Shown here: one piece after another, positions 18,138-27,306 of the stretch | How the letters are laid out: each line of letters opens with the position of its first letter | Position numbering within the stretch: position 1 is the stretch's first letter | NCBI GenBank assembly: GCA_963663315.1 | Contig: OY760176.1 | Span: 2,356,001 to 2,420,000 of the forward strand | Direction of reading: 5' to 3' | DNA length: 64,000 bases | Source: G963663315 sp963663315 | Lineage (GTDB): Bacteria; Pseudomonadota; Gammaproteobacteria; Arenicellales; Poriferihabitantaceae | Program-made: the position numbers and the translations under genes | The notes under the pieces: model-generated | The model's database searches: none | Seen by the model: the letters and a program-made list of their open reading frames with translations, nothing else | What the model was told of the DNA's origin: nothing

Positions 18138-18680
18138 TCCCCCGGGGGGGCTTTAGGCGCGTCGGTTGCGCTGCCGCGGGGCTATACGGTCGGAGGGGAG
18201 TTTGCATTTTATCGTGCACGACACAAGGGGACCGTATCCGGCGGGATCGTCAACAGCGAGGCCTGCTCCGCCTACCCCTTGCGCTTCCTAGGCTTGGGAA
18301 TCGGCGTGATGAAATCCGCCCGCCGACGCGCTTCGATGATCTTCTGGGTAGGCTGACCGGATTCGTCGAGCTCCCAATGCCGCGACGGGTACTCGTAGGG
18401 CGAGTTCAGACAGAGGTCTGGCGCCTCTCATTACAAAATCGTAGCTGGACGATATGGGGGATGAGTCCCCAATTAATCCTGGCCAGGGAAGGCCGAAACT
18501 CCAATGCGCAAACCTACGACTATCAGCGTGAGCGTGTGGAGTTGCAGTTCGTGGAACAGTTCTGATCTGTTGTTTCTCACAACGCTTATCGGATCAACCT
18601 CCAGGGCGAATCCATGCGAAAACGACGATCTAGGGTCCCCTCCGCTTCCGGAGCAGGTAAAACTGGTGTCGATCTATTCT
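18138..18680 (+). pseudogene. Copied 3' end of the SLAM gene with insertions
   Basis: Near-identical to the end of the SLAM gene at about 22997-23290 and its trailer to about 23324. Differences are structural. 27 bp are lost between two gacacaagg repeats. About 158 bp of foreign DNA is inserted at 18249-18407, and about 70 bp after the stop. The final residues, from RNSNAQTYDYQ to the terminal VEQF, are kept. It cannot make a SLAM protein. It marks one edge of an old duplication of this locus. Confidence 0.85.
18272..18406 (-). pseudogene. Fragment of a type III-like restriction endonuclease subunit, inserted in the SLAM copy
   Basis: The minus strand of the inserted piece reads NSPYEYPSRHWELDESGQP then EARRRADFITPIP, ending at a stop at 18272. 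PSRHW..D..GQPT and the Arg-rich run match the N-terminal region of large helicase-type restriction subunits as I recall them. About 44 residues remain. No start codon or partner methylase is nearby. Confidence 0.55.
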
Positions 18681-18782
18681 GTTGTGGCTATCAGATTGTG
18701 CCATGGAATGGGTGGACACTTTGCGTGGAATACGCAGACCTGATATACTGCCCGTTTCTCCCCGCCCGGCCGGGCATGAATC

Positions 18783-20036
18783 ATGGCACATTCTGAAACG
18801 GGTTCTTCTGTTTCGGCCGACGGGCCGTCAGTCATTGCCCAAAACAGGTTCCTGCTCGGGACGCTCACCCTGGGCCATCTGATCAATGACTGGGTCGCCG
18901 GGACGATCTGGATTATCGCCCCCGCGGTTGCGGTGAGCATGGGATACGGTCCTGCCGAAATTGGCATCATCCTGGCCGTCAACGGAATCGCCGCCGGCCT
19001 GACCTATATCCCGGCAGGCATGATTGCTGATCGCGTCTCCAACCAGGGTTTCCTGATGCTGATCTCGTTCTGGTGGGTGGCAGCGGGGTATTTTGTCAGT
19101 ACCCTTGTGCCCGGCTTCTGGCCCATAACCCTGTTGCTGGCCGTCGGCGTCATGGGCGATGCGTTCTGGCATCCGGTCGCAACCGGCGTGCTGGTCAAGA
19201 CCCTGCCCAGCCGAAGAGCCCAGGCGCTTGGCATTCACGCCATGGGAGGCAGCATCGGCGCGGAAATCCTGGGCCCGTTGAGCATGGGGTTTCTGCTCGG
19301 ATACTTCAGCTGGCAGACCAGCCTGCAACTGCTGATCATCCCCGCCGTGCTGATGGGACTGGCGTTTATATTCATAGCACCGAAGATTGCCACCACTTCC
19401 AGAAGCAGGCTGTCCATTGCGGATCTGAAAAAACTGGCGCGGCGCTGGAGTTCATCCCAGGGACTGCTCATGGTGGGCATGATGATTTGCTACAGTATGG
19501 CCCTGTTTGCGTTGTTGTCCATGACGCCGGTGATTCTGCAGCAGCGATACGGATTCAATACCTTCAACTCATCTGTCGTGTTTGCCGGGATGCTGGTGTT
19601 CGGCACCCTGTGCCAGCCGTTCATCGGCAAGATTTCGGATATTGCCGGCCGCAAGGCGCTGCTAATCGGAACGGTCGGCCTTGCCGCCGTGTGCGCAGCA
19701 GGTGCAGGGCTGTTCTCCGGATTCTTGCTGTTCGTCGCCTCGTTGATCGGCGCCGCTTCGCTGCTGACGGCCATACGCCCGGTAATTCTTGCCGCTGCAG
19801 TCGAATTTTCAGGGGATTCGGAATCCACCACGATGGGGCTGGTGTTCGCCATCCTGGATGGCGTGGGGGCGCTCGGCGCCCTGTTGTCAGGACTGGCGGG
19901 TGAAATCGATCTTTCGCTTGCCTTCCTGCTGTCGGCCGCATTGTCGACCGCTTCGATCACGCTTGCCATGATGCTGCAATTCTCCAAGGGTACGGGCCGG
20001 GGCGGGGCGGGGAAGTTGCATAGTGCCGAGCCCTGA
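18783..20036 (+). CDS. Major facilitator superfamily transporter
   Basis: 417 aa with about twelve membrane segments in two six-helix halves and a central loop near residues 205-225. The cytoplasmic loop 2-3 holds AGMIADRVSNQ, the MFS motif A (G..aDr.g.r), repeated in the second half as GKISDIAGRKALLIG. Overall it resembles FosR-like drug exporters (inference). The gene is GC-rich and intact although both neighbours are fragments, so it may have arrived with the rearranged DNA. Confidence 0.85.
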   Translation: MAHSETGSSVSADGPSVIAQNRFLLGTLTLGHLINDWVAGTIWIIAPAVAVSMGYGPAEIGIILAVNGIAAGLTYIPAGMIADRVSNQGFLMLISFWWVAAGYFVSTLVPGFWPITLLLAVGVMGDAFWHPVATGVLVKTLPSRRAQALGIHAMGGSIGAEILGPLSMGFLLGYFSWQTSLQLLIIPAVLMGLAFIFIAPKIATTSRSRLSIADLKKLARRWSSSQGLLMVGMMICYSMALFALLSMTPVILQQRYGFNTFNSSVVFAGMLVFGTLCQPFIGKISDIAGRKALLIGTVGLAAVCAAGAGLFSGFLLFVASLIGAASLLTAIRPVILAAAVEFSGDSESTTMGLVFAILDGVGALGALLSGLAGEIDLSLAFLLSAALSTASITLAMMLQFSKGTGRGGAGKLHSAEP

Positions 20037-20094
20037 AAAACAGGTTGCCTGACGCCGGGACAGGAGAATCAGGATTGCGTTTTTCTGAAAGCGG

Positions 20095-20283
20095 TCATTT
20101 TCCCGCAGAGATGTAAACGATCCAGGCCGGGTCGTCTTCGCCCTGTTCGGCAGGCGTGAATACCCCGTTTCCCTCTCCGGTTTTTTCGTTTGTGCCTTCC
20201 CAGTAGACGGTGACCTTGCTGAAACCGGCTTCGTCCAGCATTTCCCTTAGCTCAGGCAGGGTATACAGGCGCCAGCGGCAAGC
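20095..20283 (-). pseudogene. C-terminal fragment of a class I SAM-dependent methyltransferase
   Basis: The minus strand encodes about 62 residues with YTLPELREMLDEAGF and KVTVYWEGTNE, ending in AWIVYISAGK and a TGA. This is the usual tail of UbiE-like methyltransferases. The N-terminal SAM-binding part is absent: the frame breaks at about 20283. Confidence 0.6.
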
Positions 20284-20285
20284 TG

Positions 20286-20384
20286 ATGACGACGGTAGCG
20301 ATCGCGGTGCTGGACATTGACTCCGGCGGTACGAGGGCGGCCACCTTGCGGGAACTTGTGCGGCCTGCTGACCTGCGCGAATGA
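20286..20384 (+). pseudogene. Short coding-like fragment, unknown
   Basis: ATG to TGA giving 32 residues (MTTVAIAVLDIDSGGTRAA then TLRELVRPADLRE). Composition looks coding, but no family is recognised. It abuts the methyltransferase scrap and is probably the end of another gene. Confidence 0.25.
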
Positions 20385-20499
20385 ATCAGGACCCGGACCC
20401 CACCCGCCCAAATCCTGACGATAGAAAAATCCCGGCTTCTAGTCCCGACCGGCTAAAATCGCTCCCCAGCGGGAATTGCTGCAGTTTTATCCGCGTACT

Positions 20500-20700
20500 G
20501 TTCTGAACCGGCTCGTACAAACAGTGGCAGATGAAGACCGTTGTCGGGCTCGGGTGCGTAACATGCCGCGCAACCTCGCTTGCCTGACCAACGCAGCGAT
20601 TTCGATCGTCCGGTTGACCGGCACCTTCTGCCACCTGCCCAAAGCCAACCGGTACTACGCAGCACGGCCCCAAGACGCTCTCGACGAGATCCTTACCACC
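20500..20700 (+). mobile_element. C-terminal remnant of a DDE transposase
   Basis: The + strand reads VADEDRCRARVRNMPRNLA, CLTNAAISIVR, then HLPKANRYYAARPQDALDE. The MPRNLACL...ISIVR segment and the following YYA..P.DAL are the C-terminal end of IS4/ISAs1-like DDE transposases; I cannot fix the family. The rest of the element is missing. Confidence 0.6.
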
Positions 20701-20766
20701 AATCCGGAACCGCCGCCAGAGCGGGTGCCGTGCGATGTGCCGCTGTTATCGGATTCTGCCGACGTC

Positions 20767-20926
20767 GCACAGGCGGGGCTCATCCCCCCAACCCTCTTAA
20801 TCAGGGGGCTATATGTTCTCCCCTTGTCAGGGTATGACGAAGCGTCGATAATCTGCCATCCCTGTATCCCAAAAGGAGAGGACCTCCATGAACCGCACCA
20901 GCATCCTGTTCGCCGTAACGGCATTG
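20767..20926 (+). repeat. Copied promoter and first codons of the 5'-nucleotidase gene
   Basis: Nearly identical to 31508-31668: the leader, the ribosome binding site and the first 14 codons (MNRTSILFAVTAL). It then fuses to an unrelated fragment at 20927. Here no nucleotidase follows. Together with the SLAM 3' copy at 18.1 kb it brackets 18.1-20.9 kb as a rearranged duplicate of the 23.3-31.7 kb locus. Confidence 0.9.
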
Positions 20927-21170
20927 AAGTAAAGGCAAGCCAGAACGACCCCCAATCTTTTGAACTGGGCGAAACAGAAGTCAGAGCTGCGCGAATGGCT
21001 GCGCGCCCCCGAAGTGGTCTACAGTACAAGATCGCCTACGTCAGCAACGTGTCGGACTTAAGCAAGACAAATATTGAGATGCTTCCAAACCCGATGACAG
21101 ATGAAGGCGCACATGTACTTCAGTTGGCGGCGAGGGCATCCGTTATAGTTTCAGTAGAAATCAATCATAG
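20922..21170 (+). pseudogene. C-terminal fragment of a DUF3883-like (NO VEIN) domain protein
   Basis: The frame reads IEVKASQNDPQSFELGETEV, then YKIAYVSNVSDLS and IEMLPNPMTDEG. A frame change near 21115 continues as GEGIRYSFSRNQS with a TAG at 21168. The EVKA...FELGE.E...A and closing RYSF match the PD-(D/E)XK-like DUF3883 domain seen in defence proteins. The N-terminal part was replaced by the copied nucleotidase promoter. Confidence 0.5.
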
Positions 21171-21650
21171 TCTGTTTTTTCAAAAGATGCGGATGATCAT
21201 CCCAAATTCTGCTGTGCAGGATCTGTCGGTGGGCATCGTCCGGGTTTTGGGGGCCACGGAGAAACGCCGGTTGTAGTTTTTCATGAAGGTGGGCAGGAAG
21301 GCGGTGTCGGTGTCGTGGATTTTCCAGAGCCGGAGTTCCTTGATCAGTCGGTCCTGAAGAGTCTGATTGACTCGCTCAATGCGACCCTTCACCGGCCCGA
21401 CACCAATCCCCGGGGACCCGACTCGCGATAGCGGCGCGTCAGACGCTTGATCTGCCGAATGCTCCGACCCAGTTGCTATGCCGCCCCGCGCTGATGACGT
21501 CGCTTGTCTATGACCGCTTCCATGATCGATACCCGCTCCAGTTCCCGCCTGCTCAACGTAATCGTCCCCTTTGTCATGTATCCCCCAAAAATGAAAAAGG
21601 GGGACATTTTAAAATTGCTCAAAGGGGACATTACTACTTTGCGCTAACAT
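21135..21650 (-). mobile_element. Decayed ISNCY-type insertion sequence
   Basis: Two transposase pieces on the minus strand. The N-terminal piece (from ATG 21577) reads TLSRRELERV, then an in-frame stop, then RSIRQIKRLTRRYRESGPRG. The C-terminal piece (about 21392-21180) reads GRIERVNQTLQDRLIKELRL and FMKNYNRRFSVAP, then shifts frame. The middle DDE region is deleted. The DNA after the ATG (gggggacatt and a repeat of it) looks like the element's end. Confidence 0.75.
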
Positions 21651-21707
21651 CCGGACAACCGGCGGTTGCAACTCCGTGAACAAACGATTAGAGTTCATGC
21701 TGCAAAA

Positions 21708-21745
21708 TATTCGGTAACCCAACCTGGTCGGGTTACCTGCCGAAT
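21708..21745. terminator. Inverted repeat ahead of the SLAM gene
   Basis: attcggtaaccc and gggttacctgccgaat form a long stem with a three-base bulge. No T-run follows, so it could be a terminator relic or an operator for the SLAM gene. Confidence 0.4.
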
Positions 21746-21916
21746 ACAATAGTCCTGGCATCAGACTGCCTGTTTAACAGTCTGTGACGAATAGGCAGGG
21801 ACTTCTTCATACTGAAAATGTTTGTAATCGCCCGGCGTCTTGTGCCGGATACGAACCGCGATGATGTTTATATTGTCAGCGGGTATACCTCTTCCAAAAA
21901 TCCGGCTATCAACAGT

Positions 21917-23290
21917 ATGCAGTCCTTTTTACAACATAGCCACGTCATGGCAGGGTGGGTATGGAGAGTCCTGGCGCTGGTCATGCTCCCTGTTTCTGTC
22001 GCGCTCGCTGCTGATTCGATTGATCTCTCTCTCGAACAGGCCCGCACGCTGGTACAGCAGGGGCAGTTTGCAGAAGCCTTGCCGTTGTTGCGTGCTCTGC
22101 CGTTGGACGGGTCGGATCAGTACGATATCCTTTTCCTGATTGGGCTGGCTTCAATGGAATTGGCCGTGCGGACCTCCGATACTACCGGGCGACGGGATGA
22201 TCTGCTGGAGCAGGCGATCTTCGCCTTCCGAGCCATGTTGATTGATCAACCGGGTTTGGTGCGTGTCCGCCTGGAACTGGCACGATCATATTTTCTCAAG
22301 GGCGACGATGATCGGGCGAAGGAGCATTTTGAACGGGTACTGGCCGATAAGGAACTGCCACGAGCAGTAGCGCTCAACGTTCTCGGGTTTCTGAAACAGA
22401 TTCAGAGCCGACGTCGCTGGAGCGTATATCGGGGCTTTTCCCTGGCGCCGGATTCCAATATCAATGCGGCATCCAATGAAGAAACTGTGTATCTGTACGG
22501 TTTGCCGTTCCGTCGCGACGCAGAATTCCTGGCGCGTTCCGGCACTGGCGTGTCGCTTTGGGGCGGAGGAGAGTATCAGCATCCGATCAATTCGCAATGG
22601 CGGGTCAGGGTGGGTGCTGACCTGTTCCTGCAAGAGTATTCCGGCAGTCGGTTTGACCAGTCCATTGTGTCGATGCATGTGGGCCCGCGCTGGCTGATTA
22701 ACGGGGCAACCGAAGCCAGCCTTTTGGCGGTGGCGCGCCAGCGTTGGGTCGGGACCGATCCTTACAGCGATGATCTGGGTATGCGATTTGAAATCCAGCA
22801 TCGGCTGTCGCGCAACTGGCTGGCGAAAGGCCGAAGCTCCTGGTACCGGCGTCACTACAAGCAGTCAGATTTTCTGAATGGAACTTTGCTGGATTTTACC
22901 GGCAACGTGTCATGGCTGGCGACTTCGAACCTTCGGGTGGATGCGAAGTTAGGATATACCCGGAACCGCCCGGGGTTGGAGATGCAACAAAGCGATACCC
23001 CCTGGGGGGCTTTAGGCGCGTCGGTTGCGCTGCCGCGGGGCTATACGGTCGGAGGGGAGTTTGCATTTTATCGTGCACGACACAAGGCAGACTGGTCCAC
23101 ATTGACACAAGGGGACCGTATCCGGCGGGATCAGACAGAGATCTGGCGCCTCTCATTACAAAATCGTAGCTGGACGCTATGGGGAATGAGCCCCAAATTG
23201 ATCCTGGCCAGGGAAGGCCGAAACTCCAATGCGCAAACCTACGACTATCAGCGTGAGCGTGTGGAGTTGCAGTTCGTGGAACAGTTCTGA
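21917..23290 (+). CDS. SLAM (surface lipoprotein assembly modifier) outer-membrane protein
   Basis: 457 aa from the ATG at 21917; the frame is open from 21818. The signal peptide (WRVLALVMLPVSVALAA) is followed by TPR-like helices (about 60-180, with LARSYFLKGDDDRAKEHFERV). A DUF560-type beta-barrel (about 185-457) ends in aromatic VEQF. SLAM proteins move lipoproteins to the outer leaflet of the outer membrane. A matching substrate gene lies convergently downstream, as expected, but is broken. A strong bidirectional terminator separates them. Confidence 0.88.
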   Translation: MQSFLQHSHVMAGWVWRVLALVMLPVSVALAADSIDLSLEQARTLVQQGQFAEALPLLRALPLDGSDQYDILFLIGLASMELAVRTSDTTGRRDDLLEQAIFAFRAMLIDQPGLVRVRLELARSYFLKGDDDRAKEHFERVLADKELPRAVALNVLGFLKQIQSRRRWSVYRGFSLAPDSNINAASNEETVYLYGLPFRRDAEFLARSGTGVSLWGGGEYQHPINSQWRVRVGADLFLQEYSGSRFDQSIVSMHVGPRWLINGATEASLLAVARQRWVGTDPYSDDLGMRFEIQHRLSRNWLAKGRSSWYRRHYKQSDFLNGTLLDFTGNVSWLATSNLRVDAKLGYTRNRPGLEMQQSDTPWGALGASVALPRGYTVGGEFAFYRARHKADWSTLTQGDRIRRDQTEIWRLSLQNRSWTLWGMSPKLILAREGRNSNAQTYDYQRERVELQFVEQF

Positions 23291-23333
23291 TCTTTTGTTT
23301 CTCAGCAGGTAAAACTGGTGTCGAAATAAGAAA

Positions 23334-23359
23334 GAAGGGCAGCCGTCCGGCTGCCCTTC
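23334..23359. terminator. Bidirectional terminator between SLAM and its lipoprotein gene
   Basis: A perfect 12-bp stem (gaagggcagccg and its complement) with a 2-base loop. A-rich DNA precedes it and tt follows, so it can stop transcription from both convergent genes. Confidence 0.85.
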
Positions 23360-23391
23360 TTCCAGTTACGCTGAGGGAGTTGCTACACGAC

Positions 23392-24624
23392 CTACTCCTT
23401 ATGTGCCCCGAAGGCACCGACGAAGTTTACGGCATCGTCCGTAGAGCTCCCGCCGAACGTCCCAGCGACCGATCCGGGTTTGCCATCTGTCTCTCCGTTT
23501 CCGAAGAACTGGCCGCCCCAGTGCCCAGCGTAACTGCGCTCATCATCGGAGCCAGTAACCGAACCCTTGAAGAAACCGCTGTCCTGCGATCCAATGTTGG
23601 CCGATCCGAGGTTCAATGTGCCAACCTCCGATGTGCCGTCCACGACGAAGTCGGTAATCGACCCGCTGATCGTGCCGAGGTCATTCATGCCGCCAAAGTC
23701 TGCCATCAGTTCGACATCGCCATCGAAGTACCCGATGGTAGTAGAACCGGTTTCGGTCTGGGAGTACACGCCAGTCGCTTCCCCTTCGTAGGTTGCCGTT
23801 CCCTGCACCCCCGTGAGGTTGCTCTGAGTGAACGGATCGCTGCCGTCCGCAAACGCACCGAACACATAATCGGCGGCGCTTGTCGCGTCATCGGGACCAA
23901 CAGCCAAACACCACCGGAAAGATAGTCAGTGTCCAAAGTAGTGACAGTTGTCGTTCCACTGGTGGAAACAAATATCCAATCCCCGCTGCCGAGCATCACG
24001 CGGCCATTGCTAGTACGGCTACCGCAAGTAGCCGAGAGGCATTTGAAATACCCCGCCTGGCCATTGTATGTGCCCGACCACCGATTACTATTGAAGCTCC
24101 CGGTAACTGTAACGCCGGAATTGCCGGAAACATCTACGGCACCTGGCGGACGGTCGGGGGTAAACATCCACATACCCCGGGTAGTGATTCCATTGGCTAC
24201 CTCACAACCTCCGCTTCCGGTGCAGTTGAACGTTCCCGGTTCGCCGTCCAGCGTGCCTCTCTGGCCAGTGATGCCACTGCCAGCAGATAGCGTGACTCCG
24301 GCACCTAGAATCATAGTCCCAACTTGAACATCTCTGGTGCCGTCGTCGCCGCTGTCGACTTGTTGTTTCTCCGGGTCTTCGATATCCGAGTAGAGATCGA
24401 CATACAAGACGCCACCTTCAATGCGTTTGCTCAACTCGGCGCCGTACCACGGAGGAGTAACGTCAGGAATTTGGCGAGCGTTTCCTTCATCCGTGTCGAT
24501 AGACCATGTCGTTCCGTTACGAACCTCAAGGATTTCCTTGTCCTGTGTGTACCGCACAGTAACTTCCACTTGGTCGATTGTGATGTTGTTACTGTCAACA
24601 TTTGAGGACAGGGTTACGCTGCCC
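23392..24624 (-). pseudogene. C-terminal part of a TbpB-like surface lipoprotein (SLAM substrate), split by the cassette and frameshifted
   Basis: Reading from the cassette edge, VTLSSNVDSNNITIDQVEV leads into about 220 residues of one frame. A one-frame shift near 23905, after SGGVWL, continues as GPDDATSAADYVFGAFADG. The last part has AGHWGGQFFGNG and PGSVAGTFGG, the hallmark of TbpB-type C-terminal barrels. The N-terminal part lies on the other side of the cassette at 31158-31398. The intact protein would be about 485 aa. Product now disrupted twice over. Confidence 0.8.
24606..24624. repeat. Left copy of the 19-bp target-site duplication
   Basis: ggacagggttacgctgccc, identical to 31158-31176. 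It lies immediately outside the left terminal repeat. Confidence 0.9.
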
Positions 24625-24647
24625 TATTGCTTCATCCAGAAGCTGGC
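24625..24647 (+). repeat. Left terminal inverted repeat of the cassette
   Basis: Begins tattgcttcatccagaagct and runs 23 bp. It is the exact reverse complement of 31135-31157. The stop codon of the chimeric amidohydrolase frame lies within it. Confidence 0.9.
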
Positions 24648-25834
24648 GATTGGATGGAATTTGATTCAGTACATTGATAGTGATGACACGCATCAATGGG
24701 TCCATGTGTCCTGATTTGGTATTCTGTGCGATGGCAGCGCGAACATTCTACATAGTACATTTGCTCTTCTCGTTGATTATCGGTTGCTTCTCTGGAGGTT
24801 GTGACCAAGAAATTCGGCTTCCAGGATGTCACCAAATCGCCTGGCACTAATGTCCATTCTTCAACATTCGATACATTCGATTTAACCTCGATTTCCCGGA
24901 TACCGTCGACCAAATCGACCTCGTGCGGATAGTCCGACGCGTAGGCAAACGGCTCGACGCCGACTCGGCTCGCGACATAGGCGAGCGAGCCCTCGCTGCC
25001 CTCGCAACCGATCAGGATACGGCCACCCTGGAGATACTCGATCGGACGCTTTTCGGGTTGGTCGGCGGTGTCGAAATAATTCTCGTCACGCTCCATGCGA
25101 TCAAGCAGAAACGAAATCCAGCCGCAGCCGCCCTCCATGAAACCGACCCGGAGCTCGGGGAAGCGGTCGAAGACACCGTGATAGATCAGTGCCAACAGCG
25201 CAACCATCAGCGGCATCGAATGGTGCAGGACATGGGACGCGGTGAAGTTGGAAAACGATTCGAGCCCGATGCGGCCGTTGGCGCCGCCATGGACGGCCAG
25301 CGCGCAGCCGAGCCCGGCCGCCTCGGCGTAAATCGGCCGGTAATACTCGTGCCCGAGATGGAGCGGCAATCCGGTCGACGGGACCATGGCGCCCGGCAGG
25401 CCGAGGTCGCGGACTGCGCGCTTGAGCTCGGCGGCGGCCGCCTCGGGATCCTGCATGGGGATCAGCGCCATCGGCCTCAGCCGGTCGCTCACCCGTGCGT
25501 ACATGTCGTGGACATAGTCGTTATAGGCACGGCAGACGGCGGCGGCGTAGCGCGGGTTCTGGATGTTGCCGACCGACAGCCCCTCGGAGGTGAACAGCAC
25601 CGCTCGGTCGAGCTTCGCCTTGTCGAGAAACGCAAGCCAGTCGGCGGCCGATCCCGGCCGGTGGTCGCTGGCCGTCACACGCTCGCGCACCGCCGCACCG
25701 GTATGCAGGGCGAGGTGAAAGCCGTCGAGCGATGGAAACACGCCTTCCCGGTTGCGCGCTGGCTCGAGCGCGTGCTTTCGAGTCGCCGGGTCCCTGGCAC
25801 CCGCGCCGCCGAACGAGTAACGTGGCCGCGACAT
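24632..25834 (-). pseudogene. Amidohydrolase (ACMSD-like, COG2159) truncated at both ends, fused to foreign C-terminus
   Basis: A 400-aa open frame. Residues about 30-310 match the amidohydrolase/decarboxylase fold: RLRPMALIPMQDPE, LAVHGG, ASHVLHHSMPLM, VGFMEGGCGW and AYASDYPHE. The N-terminal metal ligands (HxH) are not seen, and the usual C-terminal helix and NARRFF ending are missing. Instead, after about residue 312, an unrelated tail reads to the cassette end, with paired cysteines in CSRCHRTEYQ and a CHHYQC. Divergent from ubiD with a 23-bp gap. Probably nonfunctional. Confidence 0.65.
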
Positions 25835-25857
25835 CGAGGCGACAAGGGAGCGAAGGG

Positions 25858-27306
25858 ATGGCGTACGACAGCTTGCGGCCCTATCTGCAGGTGCTGGAGC
25901 AAAACGGGATGATGCGCTGGGTCGACAAAGAGGTCGACAAGGACTGGGAGATCTCGTCGGTCCTGCGCATGATCTTCCGCGCCATGCCCGAGGACAAGCG
26001 CTACGGCATCGGGTTCCGCAACATCAAGGGATTTCCCGGCGGGCGCATGGTCGCCGGCGTGATCGCCGCCTCGCGCGAGATGCTGTCGGTCGCGGTCGGC
26101 TGCGAGCCGACGCTGGAGGCGATCCACACGCGCGTTATCGACGGCATGGAGAACCCGATTCCGCCGGTAATCGTCGACGACGGACCGTGCAAGGAAGTGA
26201 TTATTCGGGGCGCCGACGTCGATCTCGGTGCGTTGCCGATCCCGATCTGGACGTCGGACAAGGACGCGGGGCCGTACCTGACGCCGCTCTGGGTGACCAA
26301 GGACCCCGACACCGGACGGCGCAACATCGGCATAAGGCGCTGCCAGATCAAGGGCCGGGACACCACCGGCATCTTGTTTGCCTCGCCCGATCGGGGCGGT
26401 GCGATCCATTATGAAAAGTGGAAGCGGCTCGGCAAGAACATGCCGGCCGCGATCTATATCGGCGCCGATCCCGTGCAATATCTGGTCGCGCCGTCTCGCT
26501 ATGGACCGGACGAGCTTGCCGTTGCCGGCGGAATCCGTGGCGAGGCGATTCCGCTGGTCAAGTGTGAGACCGTCGATCTCGAGGTTCCGGCGACCGCCGA
26601 GATCGTCATCGAGGGCGAGATTCTGATCGACGGGCTGGAAAAAGAGGGCCCATTCGGCGAATTCACCGGTTACATGGCCGGCGGGCGCGAATGCCCGGTG
26701 TTCAAGGCGACTTGCATCACCCATCGCAAAGACCCGATCATGCTCGGCATCATCAGCCAGTTTCCGCCGAGCGAATCCTCGATGATCAAGCGGGCGCTTC
26801 TCGAGGCTGGGATCAAGAAGCACCTCCGCGACACGCTCAACATCCCCGGCATCACCAACGTGCACGCGCTCGAAGCGGGTGGCTGCACGGCAACCCTGTG
26901 GATCAGCCTCGACAAGATGTATCCCGGCCAAGTGGACCAGACCGCGTTTGGCGCGTGGAGCTATCAAGGCATGAGCTATTACAAGTGGATCATCGTCACC
27001 GACGACGACATCGACATCGAGGATCCATTCATGCGCGACTGGGTGATGGCGTGGCGGGTACGGCCCGACGTCGACATGCGCGTGATCGCGGGCACCGCGC
27101 CGGTGGAACTCGACCCATCGGCGCTCGGCCCCGACTATGTGCCGGGCTCGGAGCCCGCCGCCAAAGTGCTGATCGATGCGACCCGCAAGTGGGATTACCC
27201 TGGAATCTCGTTGCCACCGATCGACCGGCTGCGGAGCGTGGCGGAAAACTGGGACGATTACGGCCTGCCGCCGCTCGACGAACTCAAGCTACCGCGCGAG
27301 GGTTAG
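25858..27306 (+). CDS. UbiD-family prenyl-FMN-dependent decarboxylase
   Basis: 482 aa from the ATG at 25858, preceded by agggagcgaaggg. Family blocks include DKDWEISSVLRMI, SVAVGCEPTL, YLTPLWVTKDPDTG, ERG-like DRGGAIHYEKW, GEILIDGLEKEGPFGEFTGY and MLGIISQFPPSES. UbiD enzymes remove or add carboxyl groups on aromatic or unsaturated acids using prenylated FMN made by UbiX. With an amidohydrolase and a SnoaL-like gene beside it, the ancestor cluster probably degraded an aromatic compound (inference). Very GC-rich, unlike the host genes. Confidence 0.88.
   Translation: MAYDSLRPYLQVLEQNGMMRWVDKEVDKDWEISSVLRMIFRAMPEDKRYGIGFRNIKGFPGGRMVAGVIAASREMLSVAVGCEPTLEAIHTRVIDGMENPIPPVIVDDGPCKEVIIRGADVDLGALPIPIWTSDKDAGPYLTPLWVTKDPDTGRRNIGIRRCQIKGRDTTGILFASPDRGGAIHYEKWKRLGKNMPAAIYIGADPVQYLVAPSRYGPDELAVAGGIRGEAIPLVKCETVDLEVPATAEIVIEGEILIDGLEKEGPFGEFTGYMAGGRECPVFKATCITHRKDPIMLGIISQFPPSESSMIKRALLEAGIKKHLRDTLNIPGITNVHALEAGGCTATLWISLDKMYPGQVDQTAFGAWSYQGMSYYKWIIVTDDDIDIEDPFMRDWVMAWRVRPDVDMRVIAGTAPVELDPSALGPDYVPGSEPAAKVLIDATRKWDYPGISLPPIDRLRSVAENWDDYGLPPLDELKLPREG

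Noticed and set aside
20476..21276. A 266-aa continuous + strand frame as one protein
   Set aside because: It is a chance join of a transposase tail, a copied promoter and a DUF3883-like tail.
21135..21650. The ISNCY remnant as the transposon that mobilised the apr cassette
   Set aside because: Its visible end sequence does not resemble the cassette's 23-bp terminal repeats, so there is no direct link.
24923..25912. A 329-aa + strand frame opposite the amidohydrolase
   Set aside because: Shadow of the opposite strand; it overlaps the ubiD start in another frame and has no motif.
25675..26967. A 430-aa minus-strand open frame opposite ubiD
   Set aside because: Its sequence is Arg/His/Asp-rich shadow of a GC-rich gene; the + strand frame has all UbiD motifs.
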